NCBI GenBank assembly: GCA_046328995.1
Contig: JAXLVN010000002.1
Coordinates: forward strand, 682,001 to 746,000
DNA: 64,000 nucleotides
Direction of reading: 5' to 3'
Origin: JADJXV01 sp046328995
GTDB lineage: Bacteria; Bacteroidota; Ignavibacteria; Kapaibacteriales; UBA961
The translations under genes and the position numbers were made by a program. The first letter of the stretch is position 1. The number at the start of each line of letters is the position of its first letter. Shown piece by piece: positions 17,423 through 26,099 of the stretch. Below the pieces are notes generated by a model, which was not told where the DNA came from, did no database searches, and saw only the letters and a list, made by a program, of their open reading frames with translations.

Positions 17423-19492
17423 TTACCGGGAAACGATGATTTTGGTGGATGCTATTTGACGTCCGCCAAGTTGTAGCGAAACCATGTACGCGCCTTCTAA
17501 CGATGAGGACGTAATCCAAGCTGCGTCATAATCACCGGATGTTACGTTTTGATCGAAAAGAACGCTGACGAGCGCGCCGCGGGTGTCGAATACTTTCACT
17601 TCTGCACGTCCGCTTTCAGCTACGTGGAAACGCAGGGAAGTAGATGCCGTAGCAGGATTTGGGTAGTTCGAACCGATGAAGAATCCTGCCGGAGGTGCAA
17701 TACCGATACCTTGAATGTTCGCATCACCTTCGTTCACTCTGCTTGTGAGCTTCTTGGTGTAATCATATCCTCTGTGCGGCTCTGCCATGTAGGGGAATTG
17801 CATCACAAACGGCTTGTCGTTTTTATCCACACCGGCATTGTAAGAGAGTACACTCAAAAGATTTGGCGTCACAGGGGATTGACCAGGTACATAATCATCA
17901 TACCACAAGCCAATTGCTGCGAGCACCGCGCCGGAGACGGCTTGGAGTTCGATGGTGGTCACATCATCTTCTAAGCGGCGACCATTCGGAAAACCATCCA
18001 TATTGGGAATTGCCTGAAGTGATGCATCAGCATTAAAGCGTGGGTCGGTCAGACCTAACACTGCAGCTTGGATAAGTCCGAGCGTCGAGAAGTCTTTGCT
18101 GTCACGCGGAGTAGGAGGCACTGCCATATTGAGGCGCAATTCATCACAGAGTGACGGCAGGAAATTATTGATAAACGGCTTACCTTCGGCAAGCGGATTA
18201 CCGTTCTTACCGGTCGCTAATTGATATGGCTTGAGATTCGGCGCGCCGGTGTAGAAGATTGGCAGCAAATCGACTGAACGAGGGGATTTAGGTTGCAAGA
18301 GAATATTACCAAAGAGATTCGTATCCAATGCGCCGCCTGCGCCGCCATTGGTAGCTTTTAAAGCATAAAGACCATCTTTGCCATTGCGGAAGTCGAACGA
18401 ACCTAATGATTTAGATTGTATGCGAAGAGGAGCAAGAGCAGGCACAGCTGCGCCGAATTGACTATCGTCCATATAGAGTGCAAGCTCAGGATTGACGAAG
18501 TATTTCGCGTAGGAAAGTTCACGTGCGTTGTCGTATGGCGAACCCGAATTCCAGCGGTCTTTGTCGCCGACGGGAATCACTGCTTCGTTGGTCAGCGGCA
18601 TTCCGATGCGGGAGATTTGTATCCATTCGCCGCTCACGTCTGGTTTGGCGCCATCGGTGCGAAGGGTGGTGATTTTCGGACGTGATGCAGATGCCCATAC
18701 GCCAATAACAAAGTCACCATCAAGAATATTTTTTGCCATGGAAACGGGTTTTTTATCTTTTTGAAGTGTGGCAATCGGAATTTTCAGCGCAATCGTATGG
18801 CAGTTAAATCCTGCTACACCATCGCGTGATTTATCGGCACCGGTGCCACCTTTTTTGCGGGTTTGACCGAGGTCAAAAATACCGCCGAGATCGACGAAGA
18901 ATGGATCGTCAACAGGACCGCAGAAAACAGTTTCGCCGGAAGTAGCTGTGGTAATTGCACTTGTCATGAGGGAAGAATAGCTTTTGTTCAATCCCGCAGC
19001 GCCTTCGATAGAACGTGGTCCGATATTCGGAGGAGGCACGACGCCATTCGTAACAATGGTTGTAAAAGTTTGTCCGCCGTCGATGGAGCGTTCGCACATG
19101 TAGGATGTTTTGAGGTTTTCTTTGCCAAGGCGGATATTAAAAAACGTCGTAGGGTCTTCGTTGACCTTGCTGAAGGTGAAGCGATAGGTAATTTCATCGC
19201 CGACTTTTGCGGCATCGTTATCGACATGGATTTCGTAGCGGACATTTTCACCGAAGGATGCGTAGTTGGGTCCACCTTCGGGGAGTTCGAAGGGGATATA
19301 ATTAGCAATAATCGCTATCGAGTTTGTATCATCCGGACAGCGGAATGCATAGAGATCAGTGTTGTCAGCAAGCGGATCGTTGCTGATAAGGGGTGCTTCG
19401 CGGTGCGAGGACGCCACCACGAGTGCGGTCGCTGCGATCATCCCGAGTGCGACAAGCGCACGTTTGTTCCATTTATTAGAGAACAAATTCAT
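17423..19492 (-). CDS. DUF4331 domain exported protein with T9SS sorting domain
   Basis: A 689-residue exported protein of unknown function. The start at 19492 is preceded by GAGGT at a good distance and gives a signal segment ALVALGMIAATALVVASSHREAP; upstream residues in the open frame have no signal character. The DUF4331 family is marked by SSHREAPLISNDPLADNTDLYAF, NPTTFFNIRL-like motifs, GAPNLKPYQLATGKNGNPLAEG and the DEMRLNMAVPPT-like DELRLNMAVPPT. Residues about 615-689 (SNYPNPATASTSLRFH, FDTRGALVSVLF, GAYMVSLQLGGRQIAS) are a T9SS sorting domain. It is downstream of the ECF sigma/ChrR pair and upstream of TPR and TonB genes. Confidence 0.9.
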   Translation of the reverse strand: MNLFSNKWNKRALVALGMIAATALVVASSHREAPLISNDPLADNTDLYAFRCPDDTNSIAIIANYIPFELPEGGPNYASFGENVRYEIHVDNDAAKVGDEITYRFTFSKVNEDPTTFFNIRLGKENLKTSYMCERSIDGGQTFTTIVTNGVVPPPNIGPRSIEGAAGLNKSYSSLMTSAITTATSGETVFCGPVDDPFFVDLGGIFDLGQTRKKGGTGADKSRDGVAGFNCHTIALKIPIATLQKDKKPVSMAKNILDGDFVIGVWASASRPKITTLRTDGAKPDVSGEWIQISRIGMPLTNEAVIPVGDKDRWNSGSPYDNARELSYAKYFVNPELALYMDDSQFGAAVPALAPLRIQSKSLGSFDFRNGKDGLYALKATNGGAGGALDTNLFGNILLQPKSPRSVDLLPIFYTGAPNLKPYQLATGKNGNPLAEGKPFINNFLPSLCDELRLNMAVPPTPRDSKDFSTLGLIQAAVLGLTDPRFNADASLQAIPNMDGFPNGRRLEDDVTTIELQAVSGAVLAAIGLWYDDYVPGQSPVTPNLLSVLSYNAGVDKNDKPFVMQFPYMAEPHRGYDYTKKLTSRVNEGDANIQGIGIAPPAGFFIGSNYPNPATASTSLRFHVAESGRAEVKVFDTRGALVSVLFDQNVTSGDYDAAWITSSSLEGAYMVSLQLGGRQIASTKIIVSR

Positions 19493-19593
19493 AAATACCT
19501 CAAAATAAAAAAGTAAGAATAAGTAATCGAGCGTTGAAGCTCTTGTTGAAGCATTATACGAGGTATCGTATGAATCGGATTGCAGAAATTTTT

Positions 19594-19625
19594 CTGAGGG
19601 TATCACTTCCGAGTGATGCTCTCAG
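19594..19625. promoter_or_regulatory. Hairpin upstream of the DUF4331 gene
   Basis: Arms CTGAGGGTATCACT and AGTGATGCTCTCAG pair over 14 positions with two mismatches around TTCCG. It is 100 bases upstream of the DUF4331 start. A further small inverted pair, GAACC/GGTTC, follows near 19639-19651. A regulatory or transcript-stabilising role is possible; it may also be a dispersed repeat. Confidence 0.45.
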
Positions 19626-19702
19626 TGTTCATGCTTGACGAACCGAAGGTTCATACTTGACCAACAGAGCCGCAGTAGCAAAAGAAGCGAGGGGCTCGGG
19701 GG

Positions 19703-19742
19703 ACAAAAAAAATGCCATGCAGAATTCATTCTGCATGGCATT
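19703..19742 (-). terminator. Intrinsic terminator of the ECF sigma-ChrR operon
   Basis: Read on the minus strand, a perfect 15-bp stem (AATGCCATGCAGAAT at 19711-19725 with its complement at 19728-19742, two-base centre) is followed by a run of T (A-run at 19704-19710). It starts 51 bases after the chrR stop codon. It separates the sigma operon from the DUF4331 gene. Confidence 0.85.
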
Positions 19743-19793
19743 GATTATATATTTGTAGAGGTACTTACCTTTAACTACGTTCTTTATCTGTGC

Positions 19794-20387
19794 TTACAAT
19801 ATATCCTCAATATCCACCACCAGCACCGCCCTCCCTCCATGAATCGTCGATAGTACGCCATGATCGCTGTGCGCATCGGCATGATGGAAGTCGCCCGGAC
19901 CGAGCACGTCGCCGCCTACATGCAGGTCGCCCGAGAGCACGAGGCATTCCTCGGCGCCATGATGATGGTGTTCGGGATATTTCACTCCCGGGGGAACGTC
20001 GATGATGATTGTTGCATAGCCTGCTTCTTGATTAATGGCGAGTACTTTCACTTTGATTTCGGCGGCGATGGGATGCGGGAACCACTCACCTTCATGTTCG
20101 CGGAGGGAGTAAAACTCTTTTTTCTTTTCCTGCGGTTGCTCAAGTGCTTTCTGTTTCTCGGCGCGGATACGACTCATCAAGCTCTCCTTGACATGCGCCG
20201 GTGGCGTGTGCTGCGGTACAATGCTCGCTAAATGTGCGGCAGCCCAGACGAGCTTGCTGTAATCGCGCCTGCGCGCTTCATCGGTATGAGCGAGAAATTT
20301 GGCAAAAACTTCCGATTCTTGGGGAGTGAGCCCACCGGTTACAAATGCTGCACATTGATCTAAAAATTCTATTTGTTCAGGTTTCAT
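19794..20387 (-). CDS. chrR: ChrR-like cupin anti-sigma factor
   Basis: A 197-residue cytoplasmic protein. Residues about 1-90 match the anti-sigma domain and residues about 95-197 the ChrR cupin, with the metal-binding set PEHHHHGAEECLVLSGDL and later His residues in GDFHHADAHSDHG. In Rhodobacter ChrR holds the ECF factor RpoE inactive until singlet oxygen or peroxide stress. Odd: the N-terminal His-Cys-Cys zinc site of classical ChrR is not visible here (only Cys12), so this may be a zinc-less anti-sigma domain. Its ATG overlaps the sigma stop codon by four bases (ATGA), giving translational coupling. Confidence 0.88.
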   Translation of the reverse strand: MKPEQIEFLDQCAAFVTGGLTPQESEVFAKFLAHTDEARRRDYSKLVWAAAHLASIVPQHTPPAHVKESLMSRIRAEKQKALEQPQEKKKEFYSLREHEGEWFPHPIAAEIKVKVLAINQEAGYATIIIDVPPGVKYPEHHHHGAEECLVLSGDLHVGGDVLGPGDFHHADAHSDHGVLSTIHGGRAVLVVDIEDIL

Positions 20388-20986
20388 CGAGAGAATTCTC
20401 CTAATAATAATTGGTGCAATGTAATCATTCCCTGTCTCGTCCGCGTTTTGACTGTTCCTAGTGGAATTTTTAATAAATCAGCAATTTCCGACTGTGAATA
20501 CCCTTCATTATATGCCATCGAAAGCACGACTTGCTGTTCCGGACTAATCTGCCCAAACGCCTTACGTACAAGGTCTTCACGTTCGCTCACGAGCACCGCA
20601 TCAAGCGGTGTGGGGAAGCATTGCGCGTCGATTAAATCAATATCATAGTCATAATTTTCCTGCTTGCGCTCCCGAAATCCTTTCGACCGGATACGATCAA
20701 TCGCACGATTACGGGTGAGCGCCACGAGCCAGGAATAGACATTCCCCTTGGACACATCAAACGCCGCCGCTTTTTGCCATACCTGCACAAAAATCTCTTG
20801 GAGTAAATCCTGCGAGTCCTCGGGATTCTTCACAATCGCAAGTATGATACTATACAGTACTTTCGCATAGCGGTCATAGAGCGTTCCGAGCGCGTCTTCA
20901 TTCTGCGCGGCTACTTCGAGAAGAAGGTCGTTGTCTTCCTCCGTGCCACTTTTGGCAAGCCATGATAAGAGTAGAAATGGGAACAA
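20384..20986 (-). CDS. ECF-family RNA polymerase sigma factor (ChrR-associated)
   Basis: A 200-residue sigma factor. Region 2 spans about residues 30-100 (LYDRYAKVLYSIILAIVKNPEDSQDLLQEIFVQVW, then WLVALTRNRAIDRIRS) and region 4 about 135-190 (SPEQQVVLSMAYNEGYSQSEIADLL, LGTVKTRTRQGM). The adjoining cupin anti-sigma gene puts it in the ECF11/RpoE-ChrR-like group. Target promoters cannot be set from the sequence, though the DUF4331 gene and its neighbours on the same strand are good candidates. Confidence 0.92.
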   Translation of the reverse strand: MFPFLLLSWLAKSGTEEDNDLLLEVAAQNEDALGTLYDRYAKVLYSIILAIVKNPEDSQDLLQEIFVQVWQKAAAFDVSKGNVYSWLVALTRNRAIDRIRSKGFRERKQENYDYDIDLIDAQCFPTPLDAVLVSEREDLVRKAFGQISPEQQVVLSMAYNEGYSQSEIADLLKIPLGTVKTRTRQGMITLHQLLLGEFSR

Positions 20987-21061
20987 GGGATTTCTCCTAT
21001 AGCCAAATACGAAGTTTTATAAAGAATAGATTGTTTTGAGGGAAAAATAATTTCCATTACC

Positions 21062-22420
21062 TCACAAATACCCAAGCACATCATGCCGTGAAAGCACACC
21101 AATCAGACGTCCGAACTCACGAACGACGATCGCGGGGTGTAGTTTTAGCGTTGCAATTCCGACCTGAATATCTTCACTTGCGTCGAGAACGGGCATTGGT
21201 TCTTCCATTAACTCCCGCACCGGAAGTGACATTGCCTCACGATTCTCAATGACTTTCGCCATGAGTTTATTCTCGCGAACGGCGCCGACGACTTTGTCAT
21301 GTTCGACAACAGGTAATTCGGATACTTCAAAACTGCTCATGAGTTTGAGTGCTTCTTCGACGGTATGGCTTGGCGCGACGGACACGATGGGAGGAATATT
21401 CTTGCTGACTGATTTACCGGCGACTGCCATCTTGAGCGACACGTCGAGGTCGAGTAAGTCTTTTTCTTTCAACCACTCATCCGAATGATGTTTTGAAAGA
21501 TAGCGTTCGCCCGTGTCGCAGATAATCGCCACCACCACCGATTCTTTGGGTAGTAATTTCGCTACTTTGAGGGCGGCTGCCACATTCATTCCCGACGAAC
21601 CTCCGCAGAAAATGCCTTCTTCGAGGGCGAGGCGGCGGGCGGTCATGAAGGACTCTTTATCGGTAATATTCATCACTTCATCGACGAGCGAGAGGTCTAA
21701 ATTCCCGGGGATACGTTCCTGTCCGACTCCTTCGACGAGATACGGCAGGGCTTCGACGAGGCGTCCGGTATCCTTGAATGTCTTAATCGACGAACCGGTC
21801 GGATCAGCGCCAATGACCTTAATCGCGGGGTTCTGCTGCTTCAGGAATCGCGCCGTCCCGGTTATAGTACCGCCTGTCCCGATACCGCTGATAAAGTGAG
21901 TGATTTTACCGTCGGTATCGCGCCAGATTTCGGGTCCGGTTGTGCGTTCATGCGCGGCAGGATTCGCATAAAAATCATATTGATTGAGCATAATCGCATT
22001 CGGCAATTCAGCCGCAAGGCGTTGCGCGGTATTGAAATAGTATTCGGGGGAATTAGACTTTGCGGCAGAGGACACGACGAGCACATCGGCGCCGAGCGCT
22101 TTGAGGTATTTCACACGTTCGCCGGATGCTTTATCGGTCATCACAAACAAACACCGATAGCCCTTCAGGCGGGCGACGAGGGCGATGCCGATACCGGTAT
22201 TCCCGCTGGTCGGCTCGATAATGAGTCCACCCGGCTTGAGGCGTCCTTCACGTTCGGCGGCTTCGATCATCGAGATTCCGATGCGGTCTTTGACCGAACC
22301 TCCCGGGTTCCGGCTTTCTAATTTTAAGAGCACGGTTGCCTCGATACCGGCGGCCATTGTGTTCAGTTTTACGAGCGGCGTATTGCCGATAAGTTCGAGT
22401 ATAGTATTATGATATGTCAT
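21062..22420 (-). CDS. cbs: Cystathionine beta-synthase-like PLP enzyme with CBS pair
   Basis: A 452-residue fold-type II PLP enzyme. Lys44 in NPGGSVKDRIG is the PLP lysine; EPTSGNTGIGIALVA binds substrate carboxylate, GIGTGGTITGTARFL is the phosphate loop, and FCGGSSGMNVAAAL completes the active site. Residues about 335-452 are two CBS motifs (VSVAPSHTVEEALKLM; ASEDIQVGIATLKLHPAIVV). There is no N-terminal heme domain. It probably condenses serine with homocysteine to cystathionine; cysteine synthase activity is the alternative. The CBS pair suggests control by an adenosyl ligand. The gene stands alone. Confidence 0.88.
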   Translation of the reverse strand: MTYHNTILELIGNTPLVKLNTMAAGIEATVLLKLESRNPGGSVKDRIGISMIEAAEREGRLKPGGLIIEPTSGNTGIGIALVARLKGYRCLFVMTDKASGERVKYLKALGADVLVVSSAAKSNSPEYYFNTAQRLAAELPNAIMLNQYDFYANPAAHERTTGPEIWRDTDGKITHFISGIGTGGTITGTARFLKQQNPAIKVIGADPTGSSIKTFKDTGRLVEALPYLVEGVGQERIPGNLDLSLVDEVMNITDKESFMTARRLALEEGIFCGGSSGMNVAAALKVAKLLPKESVVVAIICDTGERYLSKHHSDEWLKEKDLLDLDVSLKMAVAGKSVSKNIPPIVSVAPSHTVEEALKLMSSFEVSELPVVEHDKVVGAVRENKLMAKVIENREAMSLPVRELMEEPMPVLDASEDIQVGIATLKLHPAIVVREFGRLIGVLSRHDVLGYL

Positions 22421-22818
22421 TATGATAGTAGTAGTTGAATGAATACATCAAGCGCAATATTACGAAGAAATCGCCACACAGCCAATGATTGAGGGAACTG
22501 ATGCATGTGTACCGGCGCGCTGATGCTGTTGATTACATCATGATTATCGTCAAAATCGACGTGCCATTCCTCAGCAAGTTCAGTTATTAACGCAAAGGCG
22601 CGAAGGTGCAGAGAAATCTTTGCGACCTTTGCGCCTTTTGCGTTAAAAAAAGTCATGGCTGGATGGATCTAGTATGCTTGAAGATGATTGTATCAGCGAA
22701 CATCATAAGAAATCATAAAAAAATCAGCGTGCCATTCCTCAGCAAGTTCCGTTTTTAACGCAAAGGCGCAGAGGTGCAGAGATATCTTTGCGACCTTTGC
22801 GCCTTCGCGTTAAAAATC
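22421..22818. repeat. Repeat-filled intergenic region (AACGCAAAGGCGCAGAG family)
   Basis: About 400 bases with no gene. There are two long copies, each an inverted pair: 22587-22652 (TTAACGCAAAGGCGCGAAGG to CCTTTGCGCCTTTTGCGTTA) and 22753-22817 (TTTTAACGCAAAGGCGCAGA to TGCGCCTTCGCGTTAAAAA). Both are preceded by CGTGCCATTCCTCAGCAAGTT (22550 and 22729), and the second by AATCATAAAAAAATCAGCG, which is the unit of the tandem repeat before gcvT. Confidence 0.8.
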
Positions 22819-23334
22819 TTACCGACTCAGCAGTTCAAGCACTATCAGCATGATAAAGAAGCCGCCGATTACATACCAAACTGCTTTCGAAGCCGTACTT
22901 TCCTTCCCGAAAATCAATTTTCCCTGACGGTAAATCGAACAGTACAGTCCGTACGCTGTGCCGTGAGTGCAGTAAATTACCACGCGATAGATTCGCTCGC
23001 GTCCTTGTTCCTTGGCGGTAAAGGTGAGCTCGTGTTCCTCAGCAAGTGGCTGCCGGTGAATTGGCTTCCGCGCGATAATTTCACCATTATAGAGCGCAAT
23101 AATCTCTTCATTCGCCAGATAGACAATTTGGATTTCATTTTCACCAACGGTAACGGTAAAGACGTCTGTTTCATTGAGATAGGAGCCAATCGTACGGAGA
23201 TTTATTTCGGATGATGTGTAGTCGAAGGCATGCGTGCACTCGGGACACGTGAATTTCTTGCTCGCGCGCTCATCCTCGCTGAGAAGGAGCGGCGCTTTGC
23301 AGTCAGGGCATTTGAGGAAGGCGGGTAATTTCAT
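22819..23334 (-). CDS. Zinc-ribbon protein with C-terminal membrane anchor
   Basis: A 171-residue protein of unknown function. Residues 8-40 are a zinc ribbon (LKCPDCKAPLLL and FTCPECTHAF, two CPxC knuckles). Residues about 45-145 are a soluble domain I do not recognise. Residues about 148-168 (AVWYVIGGFFIMLIVLELL) form one transmembrane helix at the very C-terminus, so it is probably tail-anchored with the ribbon in the cytoplasm. It stands alone between repeats and the carbonic anhydrase operon. Confidence 0.72.
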   Translation of the reverse strand: MKLPAFLKCPDCKAPLLLSEDERASKKFTCPECTHAFDYTSSEINLRTIGSYLNETDVFTVTVGENEIQIVYLANEEIIALYNGEIIARKPIHRQPLAEEHELTFTAKEQGRERIYRVVIYCTHGTAYGLYCSIYRQGKLIFGKESTASKAVWYVIGGFFIMLIVLELLSR

Positions 23335-23657
23335 TGTGATTCCTACGAAGAATTATACGGATGACGTCCGGAGGAAACGCGATGGCATTTCCATGGTAAT
23401 ACTCTATGCAATACAGAGGTTACCTCTCACAAACTTACCGATAAGTCGGCACATTTCCGAGAAATGCCACAGAGGAATGATACACTTTTTTCCGTGCGCT
23501 CAATATTACAAAGCAGTGAAGAGCAGAAGAGAGGAGGGTGCCTCTTCTGTACGTCACTGCTTGTATGGTGTAGGGAGTGTGCCGCGTTCGGCCTGTCCAT
23601 ATCGAGAGAATATGATATCTCTATCCTCGACAAGCACTTCCATGCGACAGCCGACAT
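23335..23657. other. Intergenic region with a long interrupted hairpin
   Basis: No convincing gene. At 23511-23562 an inverted repeat has outer arms AAGCAGTGA/TCACTGCTT, a symmetrical four-base internal loop, and inner arms CAGAAGAG/CTCTTCTG around a ten-base loop. It lies about 95 bases beyond the stop of the carbonic anhydrase gene and could end or stabilise that transcript, but no T-run follows on that strand. Confidence 0.5.
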
Positions 23658-24344
23658 TTATTTTTGGGCTGCAGCCGGAGAAGATGATTTCTTAACGGCT
23701 TCCGGTATCATAGCATCCAAACGGTACACCTCGTGGAGGTCGTTCGTATTCGTGAAGTTAGCATCGAGATCTTTGATAATACCGTCTTTGACATCATAGA
23801 CCCACCCGTGAATATGGAGCGGCTGATTATTTTTCCAGGCATTCTGCACAATCGAGGTCTTGCCGAGGTCATGAACCTGTTCAATCACATTGAGTTCGAC
23901 AAAGCGGCGGGCACGCAAATCAAGGTCGGAAATTTTGTCCAATTCTTGATAATGATAGCGATAGACATCTTTGATGTGCCGGAGCCAGTTGTCTATTAAC
24001 CCGTATTGTTTATTGCCCATTGCAGCAATTACACCGCCGCAGCCGTAGTGACCGCAGACGATAATGTGTTTGACTTTAAGCACCTCCACAGCATAGGAAA
24101 GTACGCTCAGCATATTCATATCACTGTGAACGACCATGTTGGCTATATTCCGGTGAACAAAGATTTCACCCGGATTGGTACCGGTGATTTCATTGGCAGG
24201 GACGCGGCTGTCAGAACATCCAATCCACAGGTATTCGGGGGCTTGTCCTTTGGCTAATTGTTCGAAAAAGCCGGGATCATTGTATTTTTTAAGCGTGGCC
24301 CATGCTTTATTATTTTCGAGAAGGCGAGTATAGGATTGTTTCAT
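23658..24344 (-). CDS. can: Beta-class carbonic anhydrase (Can type)
   Basis: Interconverts CO2 and bicarbonate in the cytoplasm. The zinc ligands are visible at positions equal to Escherichia coli Can: Cys43 in WIGCSDSRVPAN, with the Asp45-Arg47 dyad, and His99 and Cys102 in IIVCGHYGCGGV. The length, 228 residues, is usual. It is 20 bases downstream of a SulP transporter gene on the same strand, a pairing known from bicarbonate uptake systems, so the two probably form one operon that imports bicarbonate and equilibrates it with CO2. Confidence 0.94.
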   Translation of the reverse strand: MKQSYTRLLENNKAWATLKKYNDPGFFEQLAKGQAPEYLWIGCSDSRVPANEITGTNPGEIFVHRNIANMVVHSDMNMLSVLSYAVEVLKVKHIIVCGHYGCGGVIAAMGNKQYGLIDNWLRHIKDVYRYHYQELDKISDLDLRARRFVELNVIEQVHDLGKTSIVQNAWKNNQPLHIHGWVYDVKDGIIKDLDANFTNTNDLHEVYRLDAMIPEAVKKSSSPAAAQK

Positions 24345-24364
24345 AGGTAATTGTACAATTATGG

Positions 24365-25981
24365 TTAATGAGAAGATTGAACATTATATGTATTATCGAT
24401 CTGATAGCGTTCTTTAAATCCTTTTAAAGTACACGTAATATTTTTGAGCGGGGCCTTGATGTCCCGAAATTCTTTAATGAGTTCAATGACGTCAAAGTCA
24501 ATATACTTTGTGGACATTGCATCGATGACAATCGTCGCGTTCTGCGGGATGTGTTCGAGTGTTTCGCGGATGCTTGCTTTATTCAAAAACGACACTTCTT
24601 CCGACAAATGTAATTGAATCACATCATTTTCATGATACTTTTCTTTATGGAAGTAGTAGGAATTTTTGAGATTGCCATGAAGTATTGCCAGAGATGCGAC
24701 GAAAAGACCGGCTACGACACCGATGAGCAGGCCTTCTCCTCTGAGCGGCGGATAGAGCCCGAGCAGGTCAATGCCGATAATGACGAATACTGTTGTAAAG
24801 AATGGAATTGCCTGGTACTTACCATTACGAATCACCTGCATGAACATCGACGGCTTGGCTAACTTATAGCCCGTCAACAGCAGAATAGCGGCAAGGGAGG
24901 CAAGCGGGATCATATTGAGTAAAAATGGAATCGACACCACCGAGACAAGCAGCAGCAGGCCATGGAAAATTGTCGAGAGATTGCTCTTGGCACCGGCATT
25001 AATATTGGCACTGCTCCGGACGATCACACTCGTAATCGGGAGGCCACCGATGAGACCGGAGGCAATATTCCCAATTCCTTGAGCAAACAGCTCTTTATTG
25101 GTATTCGTCACATGACGCTCGGGGTCAAGATTATCCACTGCTTCGATGCTCAGTAAGGTTTCGAGCGAGGCAATAATCGCGATCATTATGCCCGTGACGA
25201 TGACCTTGCTATTGGTAAATCCCGAGAAGTCCGGGAAGCGGAAGAAACCCAAAAAATCAGATAAGCTGTCTGCCGCTTTGATCTGCACGAGATGTTCATC
25301 GGCGACGGTCAGCGGACTATCCGTCATTTTCAAGATTTCATTCAGCACCACCGAGACAATCACCGCGACCAATGCCCCGGGGATGAGTTTGACGTGTTTT
25401 TTGATAAACGGCTTGTCCCAAATCAACATAATCGCGATAGAAATTAAGCAGATAAGAAGCACTCCCACATCAATGTGCTGCAAGGGCTTCAGCAGCTCAT
25501 GCCAGTCTTCATTGCCAAATGGAAAGAGCTGTGTGAGCATACCTTTTTCGTCGCGGTCATACCCTACGGCATGAGGTATCTGCTTGGCTACGATGAGGAT
25601 ACCGATACTTGTCAGCATGCCTTTTATCACGCTTGACGGGAAGTATTCGGCAATGCCGCCTAACCGGAGTAAGCCGAGGAGTACCTGAAGAATACCGGCC
25701 ATCACGACCGCGCACAGAAAGAGCTCAAATGTACCGACATTCGTAATTGCTGCAAGAACCAAGGCGGCTAAGCCGGCGGCCGGACCGCTCACACTGAGAT
25801 TGGAAGAGCTCAGCAATCCAACGACAATTCCACCGATAATTCCTGAAATTAATCCACTAAAAAAAGGCGCACCCGAGGCGAGCGCAATACCAAGGCACAA
25901 TGGTAATGCCACGAGAAAGACGACCAGGCCGGCCGGAATATCGCGCTGAAGAGTAGAAAAGGAAAGAAAACGTAAATTCAT
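24365..25981 (-). CDS. SulP-family anion (probable bicarbonate) transporter with STAS domain
   Basis: A 538-residue inner-membrane transporter. The ATG at 25981 (MNLRFLSFSTLQRDIPAG) is the family-like start; the 17 extra residues from 26032 look untranslated. Residues about 12-440 hold 10-14 membrane helices with SulP motifs (GLVVFLVALPLCLGIALASG, SVSGPAAGLAALV, GGLPITSVIVRSSANINAGA). Residues about 455-530 are a STAS domain (VSFLNKASIRETLEHI, TIVIDAMSTKYIDFDVIELI). SulP proteins carry sulfate, bicarbonate or other anions; the carbonic anhydrase gene directly downstream favours bicarbonate, like BicA, but that is inference. Confidence 0.88.
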   Translation of the reverse strand: MNLRFLSFSTLQRDIPAGLVVFLVALPLCLGIALASGAPFFSGLISGIIGGIVVGLLSSSNLSVSGPAAGLAALVLAAITNVGTFELFLCAVVMAGILQVLLGLLRLGGIAEYFPSSVIKGMLTSIGILIVAKQIPHAVGYDRDEKGMLTQLFPFGNEDWHELLKPLQHIDVGVLLICLISIAIMLIWDKPFIKKHVKLIPGALVAVIVSVVLNEILKMTDSPLTVADEHLVQIKAADSLSDFLGFFRFPDFSGFTNSKVIVTGIMIAIIASLETLLSIEAVDNLDPERHVTNTNKELFAQGIGNIASGLIGGLPITSVIVRSSANINAGAKSNLSTIFHGLLLLVSVVSIPFLLNMIPLASLAAILLLTGYKLAKPSMFMQVIRNGKYQAIPFFTTVFVIIGIDLLGLYPPLRGEGLLIGVVAGLFVASLAILHGNLKNSYYFHKEKYHENDVIQLHLSEEVSFLNKASIRETLEHIPQNATIVIDAMSTKYIDFDVIELIKEFRDIKAPLKNITCTLKGFKERYQIDNTYNVQSSH

Positions 25982-26099
25982 ATAAGTAATCCAATAATAA
26001 AAGGTAGAGTAATGCACACACAATCTCCCCATAGGGTTAGCTTAATCGCTACCCCGGGAATGAAGTGTAAAAAATAGGAGAATTGATTGTAGGAGCGTG

